Source: Schwartzia succinivorans DSM 10502
Lineage (GTDB): Bacteria > Bacillota > Negativicutes > Selenomonadales > Selenomonadaceae
NCBI RefSeq assembly: GCF_900129225.1
Contig: NZ_FQUG01000007.1
Coordinates: 1-64,000 of the forward strand
Direction of reading: 5' to 3'
DNA length: 64,000 bases
A model generated the notes under the pieces. That model ran no database searches. It saw only the letters and a list, made by a program, of their open reading frames with translations, and was not told the DNA's origin. Shown piece after piece: positions 59,029 through 64,000 of the stretch (its first letter is position 1; the number at the start of each line of letters is the position of its first letter). The translations under genes and the position numbers were made by a program.

Positions 59029-60042
59029 TTACCGCTCTCTGGATTTCTTTTTTGCGAGCTTTTCCACATTCTTTATATTCTCAACATATTCCTTCTCCAC
59101 AGGAGAGAGATTTTGAACCTGAAATTTTCTATATTCCTGCTTTGCTTTATCCATTGCCATATCATGACTCACTTTGCCGGCACTGGTCAAAATACCTCTG
59201 CCACCAGAGGTCAAAACAGCATCCAACTGAGTGATGTAATCCTCCATGTACATAGGTCTATGCTCCATGGCTGCGATTTCGGCAATATCGAAATAACCGG
59301 ATACCAGGTTGTTCAGTATTTTTAGTTCCTTTTCATCAAGATAGTTCTTGGCTATTTTCACATCCTTCAAGACAGGAAAATCCCCCGAAAAACTTTTTAA
59401 TCCCATGAAAGGTGCCTCCGCATTGGCACGGTCATAGATAACCTCCGCAGCCGTATGTCCGTGAGCCGCATAGTGGAGCTTGTTTTGAACAATCTGAAAA
59501 AAACGCTTCGATTCATCACTTTTAGGATTGTAGTCGAGACTTGTGGCATACAAATCCAAAACCTGCCTATAAAGCATTTTTTCCGATGAACGAATATCCC
59601 GAATGCGGTCAAGGAGTTCCTTCCAATAGTTACCGCCACCGACATTTTTAAGTCGTTCATCATCCATAGTAAAGCCTTTGATAATGTATTCCTTCAACCG
59701 CTCAGTAGCCCAGCGACGGAACTGAGTGGCAATCATAGTCTTTACTCTATATCCAAGAGAGATTATCATATCGAGATTATAATGAGTAACCTCTCTTGCC
59801 ACTTCCCTGTTACCCTCTACCCGAACTATTCGGAATTTCCGAACAGTTGACTTTTCATCCAATTCTCCTTCTTCAAAAATATGCTTTATGTGTTCACTTA
59901 TGTTTGCCTTGCTGGATTGATACAAATCCACCAACTGTGCTTGTGTAAGCCAGACAGTTTCATTTTCAAAACGTACATCTATCTTCGTATTGCCATCCTC
60001 GGTTTGATAAATGACTATTTCACCGTTCTGATTATCATTCAT
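59029..60042 (-). CDS. RhuM family protein inside the restriction operon
   Basis: The 337-residue protein opens IVIYQTEDGNTKIDVRFENE, then TVWLTQAQLVDLYQSSKANI and EVTHYNLDMIISLGYRV, the RhuM/virulence-protein pattern, with a C-terminal domain carrying LHYAAHGHTAAEVIYDRANA. RhuM proteins often sit between hsdM and hsdS genes; function is unknown and they have been suggested as regulators or toxin-like modules. Its start overlaps the hsdM stop by 4 bp. Confidence 0.9.
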   Translation of the reverse strand: MNDNQNGEIVIYQTEDGNTKIDVRFENETVWLTQAQLVDLYQSSKANISEHIKHIFEEGELDEKSTVRKFRIVRVEGNREVAREVTHYNLDMIISLGYRVKTMIATQFRRWATERLKEYIIKGFTMDDERLKNVGGGNYWKELLDRIRDIRSSEKMLYRQVLDLYATSLDYNPKSDESKRFFQIVQNKLHYAAHGHTAAEVIYDRANAEAPFMGLKSFSGDFPVLKDVKIAKNYLDEKELKILNNLVSGYFDIAEIAAMEHRPMYMEDYITQLDAVLTSGGRGILTSAGKVSHDMAMDKAKQEYRKFQVQNLSPVEKEYVENIKNVEKLAKKKSRER

Positions 60043-61901
60043 ACGCCTAACTCCTTCATGTTCTTGGAGATAGTATCCATCAGTTTATTACTCTCAGCCT
60101 GAAGCTGCAAAAGCTCCTGACGAATTTCCTTCATGCGCTCGCCGAAGTCCACGCCGTCATCTTCTACGGGAGCTACGCCCACATAAGCGCCGGGAGTAAG
60201 CGACCAGCCCTTTGTCTCGATTTCGTCTATTGTTGCCGCTTTGCAAAGTCCAAGCACATCAGCATATTCACCCTCACCGAATTTTTCATAGAGCCAGACT
60301 GCTTCCTTGGCTGTAGTGATGCGCTCTGCCAGCTCGGCAAGCTTTTCATCATATTCCGCCTGTACTGCCTTTGCTTTTTTGCCTGTATATTTTTCCTTCT
60401 TTGCTTTGGCGGCTTTTTCGGCTTTCTTTGCATCGTCCACGGCGTTTTTCGCTTCTGCGCGAAGGCTTGTTTCCTCGTCCTGCAGTATCACTAAAATATC
60501 TGCGAAAGCCTTATCGCTGTTCAATTCCTCATGATACTCTGCCAAGAGCCTGGAGTATTTATCCTTTTCGCCACGATGAAGCCAGACGATAGCATTGAGA
60601 TTTTTCAGCTGCCACTCCGACCATTCATTGAGGGTACGGTCCACCACAGTAAAATAATTCCGTGCATCGATAAAAAGAACCTTATCCTTTAGCTCCTGTG
60701 GTTTTGTTTTGTCAAAGAACCACAAAGAGCAGGGCAGCGATTTCGTGTAGAAGAAGTTGTTCCCTACACTTATCATTACGTCCACATGCCCTGTCTGTAC
60801 CAGTTTTTGTCTTATATCTTTGTCTTTTCCCTGGCTGTCCGTAGCAGAAGAAGCCATGACAAATCCGGCTCTGCCTTTATCGTTCAGATAGCTGTAGAAA
60901 TACGATATCCAAAGATAATTGGCATTGCCAAATTCGTTATTCTTATTGATTGACGGATTCCCAAAAGAGAGTCGTTTATCATCCGCGCAGTCTGCCGCCT
61001 TTACCTTGTCCACGTTAAAGGGCGGATTCGCCATGACATAATCACATTTCCCCATGAGATTATGGGCATCATGGTAAAAGGTATTGGCTTCGTCGCCGGA
61101 CTTAATTTTGCCCGTGAGTCCGTGTACCGCCATATTCATCAGACAGAGCTGAGCATTATAGCCCACCTTTTCCTGCCCATAAAAGGTCATAGCGCTGTTG
61201 GCATTCATTCCCGACTGGTTCACAAAGTCACCTGACTGTATGAACATGCCTCCCGATCCGCAGGCGGGATCAAGGAGCACACCGCTTTTCGGCTCTAAAA
61301 TATTTACAATCATTTTTACCAAGGATTTCGGCGTAAAGAACACGCCGTCATCGGAAGCAATATTCTTTGCAAACTTATTGAGGAAATACTCATAGATACG
61401 TCCGACAATGTCCCCGCCTACTTCATCAAGAGCACTGTTGCTGAAAATACGGAGAAGGTCGTTCAAGAGATCATCAGAAAAATCTGTGTAGGTTTTAGGC
61501 AATACACCCGTGAGCTGCTCGCTCTGTTCCTCGATAAGTTCCATGGCGTTGTTGACGACTTCGCCCAATGTGTTCATGGAGTGTCCTGCTTTATTGACCA
61601 TCCCTGCCGACGCTATGTCCTTTGGCAGGTTCAAAAGGTAATCATACTGTGCTTCTTTCGGCAGAAACAGCGCACTTTTCGCCGCGAAGTCACTTGCTTC
61701 TACAGGCATTACACGACCGCCGCGTTTTGGTCTATCCTTTAGGATTTCCGCTTCTACCATTTTGAAGCGGCTAAACGCGTAGCGTAAAAATATAAGTCCC
61801 AGCACGGGCATACAGTATTGATTTGATGTGAGCTTTGAGCCTGCTCGAAGCAAGTCTGCCGACTCCCACAATTCACTTTCCAGTTTTCGTATGTTTATCA
61901 T
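60039..61901 (-). CDS. hsdM: Type I restriction methyltransferase M subunit
   Basis: The 620-residue protein has an HsdM N-terminal helical domain (LESELWESADLLRAGSKLTS), SAM motif I LLDPACGSGGMFIQSG, and the N6-adenine motif NPPFNVD. A Lys/Ala-rich helical insertion (AKNAVDDAKKAEKAAKAKK) lies near 480-520. It protects host DNA and is required for specificity with HsdS. It is first gene of the hsdM-rhuM-hsdS-hsdR operon; start after GCAGGAGTAACA. Confidence 0.95.
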   Translation of the reverse strand: MINIRKLESELWESADLLRAGSKLTSNQYCMPVLGLIFLRYAFSRFKMVEAEILKDRPKRGGRVMPVEASDFAAKSALFLPKEAQYDYLLNLPKDIASAGMVNKAGHSMNTLGEVVNNAMELIEEQSEQLTGVLPKTYTDFSDDLLNDLLRIFSNSALDEVGGDIVGRIYEYFLNKFAKNIASDDGVFFTPKSLVKMIVNILEPKSGVLLDPACGSGGMFIQSGDFVNQSGMNANSAMTFYGQEKVGYNAQLCLMNMAVHGLTGKIKSGDEANTFYHDAHNLMGKCDYVMANPPFNVDKVKAADCADDKRLSFGNPSINKNNEFGNANYLWISYFYSYLNDKGRAGFVMASSATDSQGKDKDIRQKLVQTGHVDVMISVGNNFFYTKSLPCSLWFFDKTKPQELKDKVLFIDARNYFTVVDRTLNEWSEWQLKNLNAIVWLHRGEKDKYSRLLAEYHEELNSDKAFADILVILQDEETSLRAEAKNAVDDAKKAEKAAKAKKEKYTGKKAKAVQAEYDEKLAELAERITTAKEAVWLYEKFGEGEYADVLGLCKAATIDEIETKGWSLTPGAYVGVAPVEDDGVDFGERMKEIRQELLQLQAESNKLMDTISKNMKELGV

Positions 61902-61999
61902 TGTTACTCCTGCTCTTTGTTATTTGGTATTTTTGTTTTCATGCTATCACATATAACAGTGTCATTCAACATTATCTGACTGTATTCTGTATGGTACAC

Positions 62000-62032
62000 A
62001 AAAGCCACACAGCAATCACACTGTGTGGCTTT
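62000..62032 (-). terminator. Terminator of the ABC exporter operon
   Basis: AAAGCCACACAG pairs with CTGTGTGGCTTT around CAATCACA; the minus-strand exit is TTTTGTGT. It follows the ABC-2 permease gene. Confidence 0.8.
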
Positions 62033-62046
62033 ATTTATATGAAATT

Positions 62047-62787
62047 TTATTCTCTCAGCTTCAAAAATGCCTTACTTCCGACAACAAACACAATTACGAG
62101 ATAAAGAAGAAGCACTCCTACAGATAGCAGTGAAACCTCCTGATTCATGGCAATGCCCCGCAGAAGATAGCTGGTATGTGTAAGCGGAAGAAGCTCGATA
62201 AACCAGCGAAGCGCGTCAGGCAAAGTATGTGTGGAGAAAAATGTTCCGCACAAAAATGACATTGGCAAAAGAGCATAGGTATTTACCTGTCCCATATGCT
62301 CATAGGTTTTTATATACATTGCCGCGGCAAAGCCGATTTCGGCAAAGACCGCGCAGTTCAGTACAAGCACAAGTAAAAACAGCGGCGTAATTGTGAAATT
62401 CGCACCGAAGGCATAGGCGAGGCATATTATGATCGCCGATGAAATCAGTCCTCTCAGCACCGCTGCAAGGGTTTTGCCTATTACGAAGGCATGGGGCCAA
62501 ATCGGTGAGGTGAGATATTCCTCGATGCTTTTATGGTAAACCTTTTCAGCATGTACCTGTATAACGCTGTTAAAGCTGATGTTCATGGAGTTCAGCGCCA
62601 TAATACCCGGCACAAGGAAATCAAGATACGAACCTCCGGCCGCAGTCTGAATGCTGCGTCCCAGTCCCCATCCAAAAGCGACAAGGTAAAGAATCGGGGC
62701 GACCATGCGGCTCAGGATAAATGCCGTCATGCGATGCTTCAAAACAACCCAATCCCGCCAGAATACCGTCCAGATATCTCCCAGCAT
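62047..62787 (-). CDS. ABC-2 type export permease
   Basis: The 246-residue protein has six membrane helices and the ABC-2 signature region (FLVPGIMALNSMNISFNS, PLSFLCGTFFSTHTLPDALR). It begins in a TGATG overlap with the ATPase stop. The pair exports drugs, lipids or polysaccharide; substrate unknown. It resembles DrrB/NodJ-type permeases. Confidence 0.9.
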   Translation of the reverse strand: MLGDIWTVFWRDWVVLKHRMTAFILSRMVAPILYLVAFGWGLGRSIQTAAGGSYLDFLVPGIMALNSMNISFNSVIQVHAEKVYHKSIEEYLTSPIWPHAFVIGKTLAAVLRGLISSAIIICLAYAFGANFTITPLFLLVLVLNCAVFAEIGFAAAMYIKTYEHMGQVNTYALLPMSFLCGTFFSTHTLPDALRWFIELLPLTHTSYLLRGIAMNQEVSLLSVGVLLLYLVIVFVVGSKAFLKLRE

Positions 62788-63662
62788 CAGAGCCCCTCCT
62801 TTCGTCCGGTCATTTCGATAAAGACATCCTCAAGATTTGATTTTCGTATTCCACCCGGAGCGTCGAGCTGTGTCAGATACTGACCTGCTTCCTCACGGCA
62901 ATTGAAAAGCTTGAACTCCTTATGGGTGCCCTCCGTCCATTCCACGACATAGCGTCCAAGTCTGGAAATAAAGCCCTGCGGAGTGTCGATATCGAGAAGC
63001 TTTCCGTGATTTACTATTGCAACACGGTCGCAAAGCTCCTCAGCTTCCTCAATGTAATGAGTTGTAATAAGCACCGTCGTACCCTTATTGGCAAGCTGAC
63101 GTATAAGCTCCCATATACGCCGGCGTACCTGCGGGTCAAGGGCAACCGTGGGCTCGTCCATAAAGAGAATCCGCGGATTATGCATAAGCGCACGTGCAAT
63201 CAGAACGCGGCGCTTCATACCGCCTGACAGATTGCGTACCTTGTCGTTTATGACCTCCTCAACCCCTACATATTTCAAAAGCTCTGAAATGCGTTCTTCG
63301 CGGTCCTTGCGGTTCATATGGTAGAGCCGCCCGTGCAGCTCCATGTTTTCCCTGACAGTAAGGTCCATGTCAAAGTTAAGATTCTGCGGCACAATGCCAA
63401 ACATCTGCTTAACCTCGCGTACATCCTTATCATCAATGTCCACATGCCTTCCATCATAAAAAATCTCTCCTGTGGTAGGCTTTAACAGCATAGTGAGCAT
63501 TCGAATTGTCGTGGTTTTGCCGGAGCCGTTCGGACCCAAAAGGCCAAAGATTTCCCCCGCTTTAATATCAAGCGACAGGTTATCCACCGCGGTCTTTTCC
63601 GCCATCTGATTCTTTTTATCTTTATACTTAAAAACCTTTGAGAGATTTTTAACCTCTATCAT
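62787..63662 (-). CDS. ABC-2 exporter ATPase (DrrA/NodI-like)
   Basis: About 291 residues: Walker A GPNGSGKT, QMFGIVPQNLNFDMDLT, signature LSGGMKRRVLIARAL, ILFMDEPTVALDPQ, H-loop LITTHYIEEAE. I choose ATG 63660-63662, which overlaps the VWA gene's stop in TGATG and has GGAGG upstream; an upstream TTG in the same frame has no site. It energises the permease at 62047. Confidence 0.92.
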   Translation of the reverse strand: MIEVKNLSKVFKYKDKKNQMAEKTAVDNLSLDIKAGEIFGLLGPNGSGKTTTIRMLTMLLKPTTGEIFYDGRHVDIDDKDVREVKQMFGIVPQNLNFDMDLTVRENMELHGRLYHMNRKDREERISELLKYVGVEEVINDKVRNLSGGMKRRVLIARALMHNPRILFMDEPTVALDPQVRRRIWELIRQLANKGTTVLITTHYIEEAEELCDRVAIVNHGKLLDIDTPQGFISRLGRYVVEWTEGTHKEFKLFNCREEAGQYLTQLDAPGGIRKSNLEDVFIEMTGRKEGL

Positions 63663-64000
63663 CAGCTCATTTTCCTCCAAATATGCAGCAGGCTGTCCTC
63701 TGAAAGCTTATCCATGTGGAAATAAGATGCTTCAAGCTTTTTTGCAAGCTTCTTGGCCAGCCCAAGCTTTATGAAGCCGTTCTCCGTATCAATAACGGCA
63801 ATCGGGAGATTATGCTTCGCGACACGGGATGCCTCATGCATTGCTTCCTCTACCGGATCTCCGCCTTCATTCAACGATGCCGTAGCACGCCCGTCCGTAA
63901 TGAATATTACAACAGGGTCTTGGGCAGGGTCCTGTCGGTACATCATGTCCAGCAGGTCGGCCGTCTTTTCGATTCCCTTTGCCAGTGGTGTCTTGCCTCC
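63662..64000 (-). CDS. VWA-domain protein, ChlD/BchD-like, C-terminal part
   Basis: The frame is open to the window's right edge, so only about 112 C-terminal residues are visible. GGKTPLAKGIEKTADLLDMM, then PVVIFITDGRATASLN and IAVIDTENGFIKLGLAKKLA match the VWA domain of magnesium- or cobalt-chelatase D subunits (MIDAS Asp in ITDGR). The protein probably belongs to a cobaltochelatase-like or MoxR-VWA pair whose other parts lie beyond the window. It is coupled to the ABC exporter genes. Confidence 0.85.
   Translation of the reverse strand, partial: GGKTPLAKGIEKTADLLDMMYRQDPAQDPVVIFITDGRATASLNEGGDPVEEAMHEASRVAKHNLPIAVIDTENGFIKLGLAKKLAKKLEASYFHMDKLSEDSLLHIWRKMS

Overview
The window looks like chromosome of a diderm firmicute of the Negativicutes (Selenomonas-type). 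This is inferred from gene content: Firmicutes-style ExoA, CstA, SbcCD and MocR genes occur beside proteins that presuppose an outer membrane or periplasm (MotB/OmpA-like protein, periplasmic solute-binding proteins, a surface-adhesin-E-like secreted protein). GC content is moderate in the housekeeping genes and visibly lower in the mobile or accessory patches near 17.3-18 kb and 25.8-27.2 kb. I saw no rRNA or tRNA gene and no CRISPR array.

Region 1-18.8 kb is an accessory island and the most interesting part. After a partial repeat-peptide ORF, an Rpn-nuclease remnant and a DUF1848/methyltransferase-like operon come two WYL-domain regulators on the + strand. They face a large minus-strand defence-like locus. 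In transcription order this holds a 55-aa Cys-rich membrane peptide, a 52-aa exported peptide, a ZorA-like MotA/TolQ protein with a long helical tail, a ZorB-like MotB/OmpA protein, an HNH nuclease, a 1505-aa SF1 helicase with two RNase HI-N (hybrid-binding/viroplasmin)-like domains, a coiled-coil protein, a glycine-zipper protein with a C-terminal HEPN RNase motif, and a second HNH protein. Four minus-strand transcription units of this island carry the same promoter signature, an upstream (CCT)CCTAYG-like element exactly 32 bp from a TATRCT -10 box with no good -35. A fifth promoter, before the ZorA-like gene, has a weaker version. I read this as an activator-controlled Zorya-like anti-phage system, probably governed by the WYL pair. 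The reading is inference; the motif spacing and the domain motifs are directly visible.

Region 18.8-25.8 kb is ordinary: an operon of ABC-F ATPase, secreted protein, C-GCAxxG-C-C protein, ExoA and OGG-type glycosylase, then a periplasmic binding or cyclohexadienyl-dehydratase-like protein, a DUF4405-flavodoxin fusion and a NimA-like flavoprotein. Region 25.8-30.6 kb is AT-rich and accessory: a gene-free AT block, two hairpins, a MobA/MobL-like gene overlapping a small Cys-rich gene, an MFS exporter, a DUF4160 pair, and a zinc-ribbon/Vsr-like nuclease/NUMOD1 protein.

Region 30.6-54.5 kb holds LemA with two TPM proteins, a DUF4143 ATPase preceded by five 23-bp-spaced repeats, an MBOAT/SGNH acyl-transfer pair divergent from an Xre regulator across a perfect 14-bp-arm palindrome, an Fe3+-type ABC importer, SbcCD, CstA, a MocR regulator, a PAS/degenerate-GGDEF/EAL protein, and a thioredoxin reductase, glutaredoxin and peroxidase operon. 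Region 54.5-61.9 kb is a type I restriction-modification operon (hsdM, rhuM, hsdS, hsdR). The window ends in an ABC exporter coupled to a ChlD/BchD-type VWA protein that runs off the right edge.
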